From: Bordetella petrii
GTDB taxonomy: Bacteria; Pseudomonadota; Gammaproteobacteria; Burkholderiales; Burkholderiaceae_B
Length of the DNA stretch: 64,000 nucleotides
Direction: 5' to 3'
Assembly (NCBI RefSeq): GCF_000067205.1
Contig: NC_010170.1
Span: forward strand, 3,286,001 to 3,350,000
A program made the position numbers and the translations under genes. Positions within the stretch are counted from its first letter, which is position 1, and every line of letters begins with the position of its first letter. Shown here one piece after another: positions 12,624 to 21,008 of the stretch. Below the pieces are notes generated by a model that did not search any database, had not been told where the DNA came from, and saw only the letters and a program-made list of their open reading frames with translations.

Positions 12624-13676
12624 TCAAGCTTGCGACAAGCCGCCCTTGGCAGGCTGGTCTTCATCAGGGGTAGGCGGAACTTCGGGCGCGGGCGGCTCGA
12701 CATCAGGGTCGGGCAGCCGGGGCTCGACCTCGGGTTCCGGAGTGGGCGGCTCGATCTCGGGCTGGGGATCGGCCGGCGTAATTTCAGGTTCGGGCGCCAC
12801 CGGTTCAACTTCAGGTTGCGCCCCCGGTTGGGGGATGTGGTCGGGCGCAGGCGGCGGCATGTCGGGCTCGGCCGGCAGATCGCCGGTCTGGGCCACGGGC
12901 GCCGGGTCTTCCGCGACCGCGACGGCGTCCGCTTCTGCGGCAACGCCTTCCACTGCAGCGGCATCCGGTGCTGCGACGGCCTCTTCTACGACGGCTTCTT
13001 GTATTGCGGCTTCTTCTGCCGCTTCTGTTTCTGCGGCAGCATTCGCTTCTACTGAGACGCCTGCTTCTGCGGCGGCATCAGTGCCGTTGACGCCGCCGTC
13101 GGGCGTCAGGGTGACTTCGGAACCGCCCAGATCCAGGCCTTCCAGGGCAGCCGCAGCCTGCGCGGTATCGAGCGGCGGCAGTTCGTCGAGCGCGCGCAGC
13201 CCCAGGTCGTCGAGGAACTGGCGCGTGGTGCCGAACAGGGCCGGCCGGCCAGGCGCGTCGCGGTGACCGATGGTTTCGATCCAGCCACGGTCTTCGAGTG
13301 TCTTGACGATCTGGGACGACACCGTCACGCCGCGGATGTCTTCGATGTCGCCGCGCGTCACGGGTTGGCGCCAGGCCACGATAGCCAGCGTTTCCATGAC
13401 GGCCCGCGAATATTTAGGAGGTTTTTCCGGATTCAGGCGCTCGAGATAGCGCTGCATCTGTGGCCGGCTCTGGAAGCGCCAGCCGGAAGCCAGCTGCACC
13501 AGATCCATGCCCCGGTCGGCCCAGTGGCCTTGCAGGTCTTGCAGCAGCGTGCGCAGCTTGTCGTTGTCGAACTCCGCATCATCGCCGAACAGCTTACGCA
13601 TCTCGGCCAGTTGCATCGGCTGGCTCGCGCATAGCAGCGCGGTTTCCAGCACGCATGTTGCCTCGCTATCGTTCAT
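12624..13676 (-). CDS. scpB: Segregation and condensation protein ScpB
   Basis: The protein has 350 residues. The first ~185 form the two winged-helix domains of ScpB (KYSRAVMETLAIVAWRQPVT is diagnostic). ScpB dimers bind ScpA and SMC to form the bacterial condensin that organises and segregates chromosomes. The remaining ~165 residues are an Ala/Glu- then Pro/Glu-rich extension (repeated E-P-E-x-E-P), absent from shorter homologues and probably disordered. scpA is not adjacent. The gene is followed by rluB with overlap or a small gap, a common scpB-rluB pairing. Confidence 0.93.
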   Translation of the reverse strand: MNDSEATCVLETALLCASQPMQLAEMRKLFGDDAEFDNDKLRTLLQDLQGHWADRGMDLVQLASGWRFQSRPQMQRYLERLNPEKPPKYSRAVMETLAIVAWRQPVTRGDIEDIRGVTVSSQIVKTLEDRGWIETIGHRDAPGRPALFGTTRQFLDDLGLRALDELPPLDTAQAAAALEGLDLGGSEVTLTPDGGVNGTDAAAEAGVSVEANAAAETEAAEEAAIQEAVVEEAVAAPDAAAVEGVAAEADAVAVAEDPAPVAQTGDLPAEPDMPPPAPDHIPQPGAQPEVEPVAPEPEITPADPQPEIEPPTPEPEVEPRLPDPDVEPPAPEVPPTPDEDQPAKGGLSQA

Positions 13677-13705
13677 CGATTTTCTGTCTGTAAAAAGGGG
13701 TCAAT

Positions 13706-13734
13706 TTGCGTTAATTCTGAAAAAAGGATACGAT
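13706..13734 (+). promoter_or_regulatory. Promoter of tRNA-fMet
   Basis: TTGCGT (13706-13711) and TACGAT (13729-13734) are separated by exactly 17 bp, and the tRNA begins 14 bp after the -10 box. The elements lie between the divergent scpB start and the tRNA. Confidence 0.7.
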
Positions 13735-13747
13735 CTTTCTTCTCAGA

Positions 13748-13824
<77 letters not shown>

Positions 13825-13832
13825 ATATCCGA

Positions 13833-13859
13833 AGGCCTGGCGCATTGCCGGGCCTTTTT
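13833..13859 (+). terminator. Intrinsic terminator after tRNA-fMet
   Basis: The hairpin AGGCCTGGC / GCCGGGCCT (one G-T wobble) around a five-base loop is followed by five Ts, nine bases after the tRNA CCA end. Confidence 0.85.
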
Positions 13860-14240
13860 GCTGGGCGCCGCCGGCGCCGCTCGACACACCCAAAACACCC
13901 GAAGCTCCGTCTGCCGCCATAGCATGCGCGCGGCACGCCCCGGCCTGCCCGATAAGCGGGAAGGTCCATGCGGCAACACGGGCTTGCATAGCGTTCACGG
14001 TTTTCCTGCAGGCGCGGCGCCGTGCGGCATGCGCCATGATGCTGGCGCGTGGGACTCGCACAATGCCGCGCGTATCAGTGCGCAGCGCCGCCGTAGCGGC
14101 ATTTGCTTAAAAATGAACCTGAACCGCCCGGCATCGGGACATAGGACGGAGACGCAGGATACCCCTTGCCCCGAAGCAGCAACCGCACCAAGCCGGAAAA
14201 GAGCCAAGCTGGCTTTGCGGCAACGCTGCGCCGACGATTC

Positions 14241-14486
14241 TTAGACGTATGGGACGACCATGCTGCCTTCACGAACGGCCGGCGCACAGGCGGCCTGCCA
14301 ACTTCGCACGGCAACCCCTCGGCAAGCCCTGAAGCCGCTGTAGCGACCCCCGCTGCCGGGAAACCCGCCGCGGCGATACCCGCTGCGGTGTTGCCCGCGC
14401 CCCTGCCTGCTGGTGTGGCACATTGTGCCGCTGGCACCATGGCTGCCTGCGTAGGCTGCACTGGCTGGAGCGATGTTGGTCTTCAT
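14241..14486 (-). CDS. Questionable small protein behind an orphan promoter
   Basis: An 81-codon frame starting ATG at 14486 (M-K-T-N-I-A-P-A-S-A-A-Y-A-G) lies only 15 bp past a near-consensus -10 box, so the message would be almost leaderless. The product is rich in Gly, Ser, Arg and Ala with no recognised domain. It may instead mark the transcript of a small RNA. The translation resembles no family I know. Confidence 0.25.
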   Translation of the reverse strand: MKTNIAPASAAYAGSHGASGTMCHTSRQGRGQHRSGYRRGGFPGSGGRYSGFRACRGVAVRSWQAACAPAVREGSMVVPYV

Positions 14487-14501
14487 GAAGACAGTCAGCG
14501 G

Positions 14502-14529
14502 ATTATACCCGCTAAACCCCAGGGGACAA
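14502..14529 (-). promoter_or_regulatory. Orphan near-consensus sigma-70 promoter
   Basis: On the minus strand TTGTCC (14524-14529) and a perfect TATAAT (14502-14507) are spaced by 16 bp. It points away from the end of the LysR gene into the gene-poor stretch, so whatever it drives is a short gene or RNA between 14495 and about 13870. Confidence 0.45.
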
Positions 14530-14555
14530 AGCACCGGGCCGCCGCGCGGGCCGGA

Positions 14556-15464
14556 TCATTGCCGCGACCAGGCGTCCCAGGGAGCCGGGCCGAAACGCTC
14601 GGCCAGGAAATCCAGCATGGTCCGCAAGATCAGCGGCATCTGGCGCCGCGACACGTACACCCCATAGATACCCAGCTCTTCGGGCGGCGTCGCCTGCAAC
14701 AGCGCGGTCAGCCGTCCGGCGGCCAGCTCGGGCCCCGCCAGATAAGAGGGCAACAAGGCAATGCCGCTGCCTTGCGCGGCTGCCCGCGCCAGCAGCAGGG
14801 CATCGTTGGCGGTGATATTGCCGCTGACCGGCACGTCCACCCAGGCGTTGTCACGCCGGAAGCGCCACAGGCTCTTGCCGTAGTGCGAGTGCGTCAGGCA
14901 GTTGTGCTTGGCCAGGTCTTCTGGCCGGGAAGGCGAGCCGTACGCCTGCAAGTAGGACGGCGCGGCGCATACGACCGACCGGCAGGGCGCCAGCTTGCGT
15001 GCAATGAGATTCGGGTCGAGCTCGTTGGTAATGCGCACCGCCAGGTCAACACGCTCTTGCACCAGGTTGACCGTGCGGTCGATAAGTTGCAGGTCGATTG
15101 ACGTGCCGGGATAGCGGACCACGAAATCGGCCACGGCGCAGCCAAGCTGGGCGGCGCCGAATGACAGACTGACCGTCATGCGCAACTCGCCGCGCGGCTC
15201 GGTATCGGGCGTGGCTACCGATTCATGCATTTCGCCCACCAGGTCAAGCATGCGGCGGCAGCGCGGCAGCGTTTCCGCGCCTGCCGGAGTCAGGCTCAGG
15301 CGCCGCGTGGTGCGATGCAACAGGCGCACGCCCACCCATTCTTCGAGTTCGGCAAGATAGCGCGACACCATCGCGCGGGACATGTCCAGCCGTTGCGCCG
15401 CGGCCGACAGGCTGCCGCGGTCGACGACTTCGACGAACACCTGCATGGCTTTCAGGCGATCCAT
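14556..15464 (-). CDS. LysR-family transcriptional regulator
   Basis: The protein has 302 residues from the ATG at 15464 (MDRLKAMQVFVEVVDRGSLS). It has an N-terminal winged helix with SRAMVSRYLAELEEWVG and the typical LLHRTTRRLSLTPAG segment, followed by an effector-binding domain. This pattern is that of the large DhcR/PA-type LysR group that commonly regulates neighbouring oxidoreductases or exporters, but here neither neighbour is an obvious target. The frame extends 15 codons upstream of the chosen Met without homology. Confidence 0.85.
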   Translation of the reverse strand: MDRLKAMQVFVEVVDRGSLSAAAQRLDMSRAMVSRYLAELEEWVGVRLLHRTTRRLSLTPAGAETLPRCRRMLDLVGEMHESVATPDTEPRGELRMTVSLSFGAAQLGCAVADFVVRYPGTSIDLQLIDRTVNLVQERVDLAVRITNELDPNLIARKLAPCRSVVCAAPSYLQAYGSPSRPEDLAKHNCLTHSHYGKSLWRFRRDNAWVDVPVSGNITANDALLLARAAAQGSGIALLPSYLAGPELAAGRLTALLQATPPEELGIYGVYVSRRQMPLILRTMLDFLAERFGPAPWDAWSRQ

Positions 15465-15555
15465 AGTCCCCTTCTTGTTGTATGGCGGCGCGTATCGCGC
15501 GCCGTGCATGTTTTATACCGTATTTCCCGCCAGCCGCCGACCCCGGCGGGCAAGC

Positions 15556-16581
15556 TCAGGCGGGCTGGCGCAGGGCATGGCGCACCGCCGCGGCCACGAC
15601 AGCGGGATCCGGGCCACGCACGATGAACACCAGACGCGATTGCCCTTCGCCGTCGGGCCAGGCCGCCAGCCGCTCGGGCGGGTACAGGTCGCGATGCACG
15701 CCATGCAACGCGCATGGCGCGTCTTCGCCCTGGAACTGCACCAGCCCCTTGATGCGCAGCAGACCCTGGTGATGAGCCTCTTGCACGCGCGCCATGCCGG
15801 CCAGGAAGGCGCCGCGGCTGATGGGCGCGGGCAGATCGACCACCACTTGCCGCACGCCCCCGTGGCGCCCGCCCGCAGAAAGCCCCCCGCGCGCGCCCAG
15901 CCAACTGCCCCAGCCTGCGCCCGCCACGCGGGCCGGCAGGGGCTCGCGCAATAGCAGCCGGCGATCGAGCGGCGCATCCTGGCGCTGCACGCACACCGTG
16001 GCGCCTGGGTTGACCTGCGCCACCGCGTCCAGCGCCTGAGCCAATGCGCCGGCCGTCACGAGATCGGATTTGGCGCATACGATGAGATCGGCCTGCGCGA
16101 CCTGCTGCGCCGCTTCCGGCTGGGCAGGCAATTGCGTCACCACGTGGCTGGCATCCACGACGGTGATGGTGCCGTGGTGCACATAGCGCTCCGCCAGGAA
16201 ATGTTCGTGGCGCAAGGTGAACAGGATGGCGGCGGGCGTGGCCAGGCCCGTGGTTTCGACCAGGACGCGGCGAAACGGCTTGATCTGCCGGCGCAGCGCC
16301 AGCATGAACAAATCGCGCAGCGTGTCGACCAGCCCTCCATTGACCGTACAGCAGATGCAACCGCCTTCGAGCAGCGCGATGCGGGCGTCGGCGTACCGCA
16401 GCAGATGATGGTCCACGCCCACGGCGCCGAACTCATTGACGACAACGGCGGCGTCGGCATAGGCCGGGTCTTGCACCAGCCGGTTCAGCAGCGTGGTCTT
16501 GCCGCTGCCCAGGAAGCCGGTCAGCACGACCACGCCGATGCGCCGGTCGGCGCCGCTGTCTGGGACGGAAGCATTCTGCAT
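15556..16581 (-). CDS. CobW/P47K-family metal-chaperone GTPase
   Basis: A G3E-class GTPase (COG0523) of 341 residues. The Walker A reads LTGFLGSGKTTLLNRL (19-34). The metal-binding C-x-C-C motif is GGCICCTVNGG, followed by VETTGLATP, and the base-recognition segment CAKSD matches the family. A CobW C-terminal domain ends the protein. Members deliver zinc, cobalt or other metals to client enzymes. No zinc-responsive operator was recognised upstream and no cobalamin gene is near, so the metal is undefined. The gene is divergent from a small cupin gene. Confidence 0.88.
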   Translation of the reverse strand: MQNASVPDSGADRRIGVVVLTGFLGSGKTTLLNRLVQDPAYADAAVVVNEFGAVGVDHHLLRYADARIALLEGGCICCTVNGGLVDTLRDLFMLALRRQIKPFRRVLVETTGLATPAAILFTLRHEHFLAERYVHHGTITVVDASHVVTQLPAQPEAAQQVAQADLIVCAKSDLVTAGALAQALDAVAQVNPGATVCVQRQDAPLDRRLLLREPLPARVAGAGWGSWLGARGGLSAGGRHGGVRQVVVDLPAPISRGAFLAGMARVQEAHHQGLLRIKGLVQFQGEDAPCALHGVHRDLYPPERLAAWPDGEGQSRLVFIVRGPDPAVVAAAVRHALRQPA

Positions 16582-16673
16582 ACAAGAAGCCGCTGGCGAA
16601 CGCGGCGGTCAGGCGTAATATTGGCTGCGGCGGGCGGCCAGGCCGCCGCCGCGATTCTGACCAAGGAAACCTT

Positions 16674-17009
16674 ATGGCGCTGCATCATGCCCGTTCGGGC
16701 GAGCTCATCGACATCAGGCCCCTGGGGCCGGCCCTGAAGGATACGCCTTCGCGGGCGCTAGTGCGATCCGACCAGCTGGAAATACTGCGTCTGACGCTGC
16801 CGGCGGGGCAAACGCTGCCTCCGCACGGCATCGACGCCAGCGCCATCACGCTGCAATGCCTGGAAGGCGTGGCCGAGCTGGGCGCCCACGGCACGACGCA
16901 GACGCTGGAACCCGGCACGCTGGTGTACCTGGCGCCGGGCGTGCAGCATGACGTGAAGGCCCTGCAAGACTGTTCGATACTGGTGACGCTGTTCCTGGAC
17001 CGCGCGTAG
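16674..17009 (+). CDS. Small cupin-domain protein
   Basis: A single-domain cupin of 111 residues. It has the two beta-barrel motifs in weak form: an H-G-I-D segment after LPAGQTLPP, and later PGTLVYLAPGVQHDVKAL, which contains the conserved second-motif histidine. Shine-Dalgarno AAGGA lies before the ATG. Such proteins bind metal or small ligands; no substrate can be assigned. It is divergent from the CobW-like GTPase, so a shared metal-related control is possible but unproven. Confidence 0.7.
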   Translation: MALHHARSGELIDIRPLGPALKDTPSRALVRSDQLEILRLTLPAGQTLPPHGIDASAITLQCLEGVAELGAHGTTQTLEPGTLVYLAPGVQHDVKALQDCSILVTLFLDRA

Positions 17010-17045
17010 ACCGCCGACGCCGCATGCATGCCGCGCCGGCCCGGC

Positions 17046-18449
17046 TCAAGACTGGGGCACCCGGTAAGGAGCGCCGCGCAGCCGGCTCAGGCTGAGCCCG
17101 ACCGCAAGCGCGGTGACCGCCACCGCGATCCACAGGCTCATCTGCACCGCCTGCCGCTCGTGCACGATGGCATCGCCTCGCGCATACACGGCCAGCAACA
17201 GGCCCACCAACGCCGTACCCAGGCATTGCCCCAACGTGCGCATGATGGCCAGCACCCCCGAGGCATAGCCGCTGTTTTCGCGCGAGACATTCGACAGCAT
17301 TTCACGGTTGTTGGGACTCTGGAAGCAGCCGAAGCCGATCCCGCACAGCAAGCAGCGCATGCCTATCTGCCATACCTGGGGCTGCTCCGGCAGGAAGGCG
17401 AGCGACACCAGGCCGGCGGTCAGCAGGAACAGGCCGACGGTGGAGATCAGGGCGGGCGAATACCGGTCCGCAAGCCGCCCGGCATGAGGAGCCGCCAGCA
17501 CGATGCCGACCGGCCATGGCGTGAACAACAGCGCCGTTTCAAACGCGTTGTATCCGTAGATGTTCTGGAACAGGAATGGCAACGCGACGAACGTCATGCC
17601 CTGCCCGACGAACGAGGCCATCGACGTCAGCGCCGCCAGCGTAAACCGGGCCGACGCAAAGATGACGGGCGGCAGCAGCGGCTGGCTGGCGCGCCGCATG
17701 CGCCAGATGAATCCCGCGCCCGCCAGCAGCGCGGCCAAGGCATACCAGCGCCCGTCCGGCATGGCGGCATGGGTAGCGGCCATGACCAGCGCGCCCACCA
17801 GCGCCGCGGACAATACCGCTCCGAGAGTATCGAAGGTTTCACGCGCGGCGGCCGGCCCCGCTGGAATGGCCCGCATGGCTATCGCCAGCGCCATCGCGCC
17901 CGGAACGATGTTCAGCGCGAACAGCCATCGCCAGCCCCAGGCGTCGAGCAGCGTGCCGCCGACAATGGGAGCAATGGCGGTGCTGGCGGCGATGAGCAAC
18001 GCGTTCAGGCCCAGGATGCGCCCCAGCAGGCGGCTGGGAAACGCCGACCGCAGGATGGCCGGCCCGATGCTGACCACGGCCGCGCCGCCCAGGCCCTGCA
18101 GCACTCGCATCGCGATCAACGCGCCGGCATTGGGCGCCAGCGCGCAGCCGGCCGACGCCAGGGTGAACAGCGCCAGCCCTGACAGGAACACGCGCCGGAA
18201 CCCCAGCCGGCGGGACAGCGCCGCGAAAATGGCCAGGGTCATGGCCACCGACAGCAAATAAGCATTGGCGAACCAGACCGCCACGGCCGCAGGCACTTGC
18301 AAGGCGCCGGACATTTTCGGCAATGCGATATTGATCACCGACCCGTCGAACACCACCATGACGGTTGCCGTCATCAGGGCAGCCATGACGGCGGCGCGCT
18401 CGCGCCCCGGTAAACCGTCGTCGCCCTGGCGGTCTGTAAACAATTCCAT
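17046..18449 (-). CDS. MFS drug/solute exporter (DHA2/EmrB-like)
   Basis: An inner-membrane transporter of 467 residues. The first helix carries MVVFDGSVINIALP, the D-x-x-V-x-N-V-A-L-P motif of the DHA2 drug:H+ antiporters. Repeated hydrophobic helices are compatible with 12-14 spans. It probably exports a toxic compound or metabolite. It is transcribed divergently from a LysR regulator across a 120-bp region with a large inverted repeat, so that regulator is the likely controller. Confidence 0.85.
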   Translation of the reverse strand: MELFTDRQGDDGLPGRERAAVMAALMTATVMVVFDGSVINIALPKMSGALQVPAAVAVWFANAYLLSVAMTLAIFAALSRRLGFRRVFLSGLALFTLASAGCALAPNAGALIAMRVLQGLGGAAVVSIGPAILRSAFPSRLLGRILGLNALLIAASTAIAPIVGGTLLDAWGWRWLFALNIVPGAMALAIAMRAIPAGPAAARETFDTLGAVLSAALVGALVMAATHAAMPDGRWYALAALLAGAGFIWRMRRASQPLLPPVIFASARFTLAALTSMASFVGQGMTFVALPFLFQNIYGYNAFETALLFTPWPVGIVLAAPHAGRLADRYSPALISTVGLFLLTAGLVSLAFLPEQPQVWQIGMRCLLCGIGFGCFQSPNNREMLSNVSRENSGYASGVLAIMRTLGQCLGTALVGLLLAVYARGDAIVHERQAVQMSLWIAVAVTALAVGLSLSRLRGAPYRVPQS

Positions 18450-18458
18450 GAAATTTCA

Positions 18459-18509
18459 CCTTGCTGTTGTTTAACCCGTCAAAAAAATATAATCACGGCA
18501 ACAACAAGG
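18459..18509. promoter_or_regulatory. Inverted-repeat operator and promoter between MFS and LysR genes
   Basis: CCTTGCTGTTG (18459-18469) and CAACAACAAGG (18499-18509) form an inverted repeat with one mismatch in 11 bp. They flank a perfect TATAAT (18488-18493) that serves the plus-strand LysR gene, with TGTTGT 17 bp upstream. Binding by the LysR dimer pair would cover its own promoter, consistent with autorepression. Confidence 0.5.
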
Positions 18510-18569
18510 CGGAAGACGCACCGATTGCACTCATATGTTGCACAAGACGCCTTATCTTGGTTTCATGGC

Positions 18570-19517
18570 ATGGCCGACCCGGATTTCAACCTGCTGACAA
18601 TGCTCGACATGCTGCTGGCCGAAGGCAGCGTGGCCGGCGCGGCGCGCCGCGCCGGCCTGAGCACATCGGCCATGAGCCGCACGCTAGGGCGGCTACGCGA
18701 AGTCACCGGCGACCCCCTGCTGGTGCGGGCAGGCCGCCGCATGGTGCTGACGCCGCATGCGCAGGCGATTCGCGAGCGCACCCGTAATGCGGTGCTTGAA
18801 ACCCGCGCGCTATTGCAGCCCGCGGTTTCCGAACTGGAACTGGCGACCCTGGAACGGGTCTTCACCATTCGGGCCAACGAAGGCTTCGTCGAAGCGTTCG
18901 GCCCGACACTCATTGCCGCCGTGGCCGACATCGCGCCGCGCGTATGCCTGCGCTTCGCGCCCAAAATAGACAAGCATTCCCGCTATCTGCGCGAAGGGCT
19001 GGTCGACCTGGAAATCGGCGTGGTCGCCGACATGGGGCCGGAGATCCGCTTGCAGGCGCTGTTTCGCGACCGTTACGTGGGCGTGGTCAGGGCCGGCCAT
19101 CCGCTGTTGTCCCTGCCGGCGATCACAGCCAGGGATTACGTTTCGTACGGACATGTGGCGACCTCGCGCGGCGGGAGCTCACGCGGGCCGGTCGACGAGG
19201 CGCTGGCCGATATTGGCCTGGCCCGCAACGTGGCCTGCATCGTGCCCGGTTTTCCAGCCGCGCTGGCGGTGGCCGTGGCATCGGACCTGATCGCGCTGCT
19301 TCCGGCGTCGTACCTGCCCGCTCGTGTTGCGGGCAGGCATGAAGCCGGCTTCCAGATGTTCGAGCTGCCGGTGCCGGTTCAGGTGATCACGATTTCACTG
19401 ATGTGGCACCCGCGCCTGGACGCAGAGCCCGCGCATCGCTGGTTGCGGCAACTGATACGAAGCACGTGCCGGGAACGGACCGCCGCCCATGAGAGCCCGG
19501 CGTTGCGGGCACGGTAA
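18570..19517 (+). CDS. LysR-family regulator of the divergent MFS exporter
   Basis: The protein has 315 residues from the ATG at 18570 (MADPDFNLLTMLDMLLAEGS). The helix-turn-helix reads GSVAGAARRAGLSTSAMSRTLGRL, followed by DPLLVRAGRRMVLTPHA, characteristic of the NodD/NahR-like LysR branch. A longer frame starting 15 codons upstream is possible but lacks homology. An intrinsic terminator follows 11 bp after the stop. Divergence from the exporter suggests the inducer is the exported compound. Confidence 0.85.
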   Translation: MADPDFNLLTMLDMLLAEGSVAGAARRAGLSTSAMSRTLGRLREVTGDPLLVRAGRRMVLTPHAQAIRERTRNAVLETRALLQPAVSELELATLERVFTIRANEGFVEAFGPTLIAAVADIAPRVCLRFAPKIDKHSRYLREGLVDLEIGVVADMGPEIRLQALFRDRYVGVVRAGHPLLSLPAITARDYVSYGHVATSRGGSSRGPVDEALADIGLARNVACIVPGFPAALAVAVASDLIALLPASYLPARVAGRHEAGFQMFELPVPVQVITISLMWHPRLDAEPAHRWLRQLIRSTCRERTAAHESPALRAR

Positions 19518-19528
19518 CGACAAAAGAT

Positions 19529-19554
19529 AAAGGCCAGCCCGAAGGCTGGCCTTT
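19529..19554. terminator. Bidirectional terminator between LysR and tRNA-Thr
   Basis: AAAGGCCAGCC and GGCTGGCCTTT form a perfect 11-bp stem with a four-base loop. It lies between the plus-strand LysR gene and the minus-strand tRNA-Thr, so it can end both. Confidence 0.85.
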
Positions 19555-19567
19555 ACAAGAAAGATTC

Positions 19568-19643
19568 TGGTGCCGGCAAGAGGAGTCGAACCCCCGACCT
19601 TCGCATTACGAATGCGCTGCTCTACCAACTGAGCTATGCCGGC
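19568..19643 (-). tRNA. tRNA-Thr (CGT)
   Basis: A 76-nt cloverleaf with encoded CCA on the minus strand. The anticodon loop TTCGTAA gives anticodon CGT (reads ACG). Acceptor GCCGGCA pairs with TGCCGGC. An extended -10 element TGATATTAT on the minus strand (19729-19737) is a plausible promoter about 80 nt upstream. Confidence 0.97.
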
Positions 19644-19803
19644 TTGCGCAGACATGCTTATGGCTGATGGCCTAAGCGTGCCTGGCACTGACGCCGCGCG
19701 CCTGAACGCGCCGCGACGAAAGACCGAGATAATATCAGAGTTTCCTACCGCACGCATGTAGCAGCGAGGCACCCACTGCCAGACAAAAAATTCTGAGGCC
19801 GAC

Positions 19804-19832
19804 TTGCACAAGAAAAAAAGATGCGTCATAAT
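19804..19832 (+). promoter_or_regulatory. Promoter of tRNA-Asn
   Basis: TTGCAC (19804-19809) and CATAAT (19827-19832) are 17 bp apart, and the tRNA begins 18 bp after the -10 box. Confidence 0.75.
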
Positions 19833-19849
19833 CTCGCTTCTTTAGCAGA

Positions 19850-19925
19850 TCCCCGATAGCTCAGTCGGTAGAGCGACGGACTGTTAATCCGCAGGTCGCT
19901 GGTTCGAGCCCAGCTCGGGGAGCCA
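19850..19925 (+). tRNA. tRNA-Asn (GTT)
   Basis: A 76-nt cloverleaf with encoded CCA. The anticodon stem-loop GGACTGTTAATCC gives anticodon GTT, and acceptor TCCCCGA pairs with TCGGGGA. It carries its own promoter and terminator. Confidence 0.97.
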
Positions 19926-19941
19926 AAGCTAAAGAAAAAAG

Positions 19942-19966
19942 AAACCGCCCATGTGGCGGTTTTTTT
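19942..19966 (+). terminator. Intrinsic terminator after tRNA-Asn
   Basis: AAACCGCC and GGCGGTTT form an 8-bp stem with a five-base loop followed by a run of Ts, 16 bp after the tRNA. Confidence 0.85.
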
Positions 19967-20004
19967 GTTTGCGGACGATTTCGTTTGCGGGCATTTTTTC
20001 GGCT

Positions 20005-20904
20005 TCAGCCGCGAAACCCACGCACAGCGAAACGGCTCTGGCCAGCGCGCCTGGCGGCTTCGATCAGGGCCGCGCTAACCGGGTTTTCATTGCCGGCAAA
20101 CGCGTAGAAGCGCGCCGCCGGCAGTTCGGGCAGCCCGTCTTCGCCATCCAGCACGCGCAAGCCCGCGCCGCGCTGGCTGTCGGCAACAACCGTGACGGCA
20201 AAGCCCGCGCGGGCCGCCGCAAGGCACCCGGCCATGCTGCTGCTTTCGAAAACGATACGCCAGGCGCGATCGGTGCGGCCCAGTGCCGCGACGGCCGACT
20301 CTCGATAGACGCAAGGCTCGGGAAAGACGGCCAGCGGCAGGGGCTCGCCTGCCACCAGGAGCCGATCCGCCGCATAAGCCCACACCAGGGGTTCGTTCCA
20401 TAGCAGCGTACCGCTGCGCTCGACGCGGCTGCATTGCTTGCCAAAGACCAGATCCAGATGACCGCGCTCTTGTTGGCGCAGCAGGTCGGCGGTAATGCCG
20501 ACCTTCAGTTCGACCGTGGCGGCGGGATGCGATTGCCGGAAGCGCTGCAGCACCTGGGGCAACCAGGCGCCGGCAAAGTCTTCCGAGGCGCCAATGCGCA
20601 GCCGTCCGCGCAACGGCGTGCCCCGCAGCTTGGCGCGCGCCTCGCGCTCGAGGTCGAGAATGTTGCGGCCGTAGGCGTACAGGGTGTCGCCGGCCTGGGT
20701 GAGTTCCAGGCGGCGCGTGGTGCGCGCCAGCAGGCTGGCGCCGACGAGCTGTTCCAGCCGCCGCATGTGCCCGCTAACAGCAGATGGCGTCAAGGCCAGT
20801 CGCTCGGCGGCGGTAGCAAAGCTGCCGCTGTCCACGATTTCGAGGAAGGTGCGCAGCAGCACGGTATCTAGCGGCGGGCCATCGGCGGCGGAGTAATCAT
20901 CCAT
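20005..20904 (-). CDS. LysR-family regulator divergent from a hydrolase
   Basis: The protein has 299 residues from the ATG at 20904 (MDDYSAADGPPLDTVLLRTF). The helix-turn-helix reads GSFATAAERLALTPSAVSGHMRRLEQ, followed by SLLARTTRRLELTQAG and an effector domain, close to the LrhA-like branch. It shares a 104-bp divergent promoter region with an epoxide-hydrolase-like gene that contains a 17-bp T-N-A palindrome, which makes that gene the natural target. The longer frame upstream (nine codons) lacks conservation. Confidence 0.85.
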   Translation of the reverse strand: MDDYSAADGPPLDTVLLRTFLEIVDSGSFATAAERLALTPSAVSGHMRRLEQLVGASLLARTTRRLELTQAGDTLYAYGRNILDLEREARAKLRGTPLRGRLRIGASEDFAGAWLPQVLQRFRQSHPAATVELKVGITADLLRQQERGHLDLVFGKQCSRVERSGTLLWNEPLVWAYAADRLLVAGEPLPLAVFPEPCVYRESAVAALGRTDRAWRIVFESSSMAGCLAAARAGFAVTVVADSQRGAGLRVLDGEDGLPELPAARFYAFAGNENPVSAALIEAARRAGQSRFAVRGFRG

Positions 20905-20942
20905 AACCCATTCAACACGAAAAATCATCAATATGGCTCGAT

Positions 20943-20959
20943 TATTCTTTAATTGAATA
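20943..20959. promoter_or_regulatory. LysR-box-like palindrome
   Basis: TATTC and GAATA are separated by seven A/T-rich bases in the intergenic region between the LysR and hydrolase genes. The size and symmetry match the T-N11-A boxes bound by LysR proteins. Confidence 0.4.
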
Positions 20960-21008
20960 GAGTCGTCCAGCTACGCTAGAGCATCTTTACTTACTAAGAG
21001 GCCAGCGT

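Larger units (their letters stand above)
13860..14555. other. Gene-poor stretch between tRNA-fMet and a LysR gene
   Basis: Nearly 700 bp hold no recognisable conserved gene. The only signals I see are a good minus-strand promoter (14502-14529) and, just downstream of it, a short open frame of uncertain reality (14241-14486). No tRNA or classical structural RNA could be recognised in the sequence. Confidence 0.5.

Noticed and set aside
14166..15101. A plus-strand gene overlapping the LysR at 14556-15464
   Set aside because: No homology and antisense to a regulator with a clear HTH.
17028..18182. A 384-codon plus-strand frame through the MFS gene
   Set aside because: Arg/Gln/His-rich antisense shadow; the minus-strand exporter has clear membrane helices and motif.
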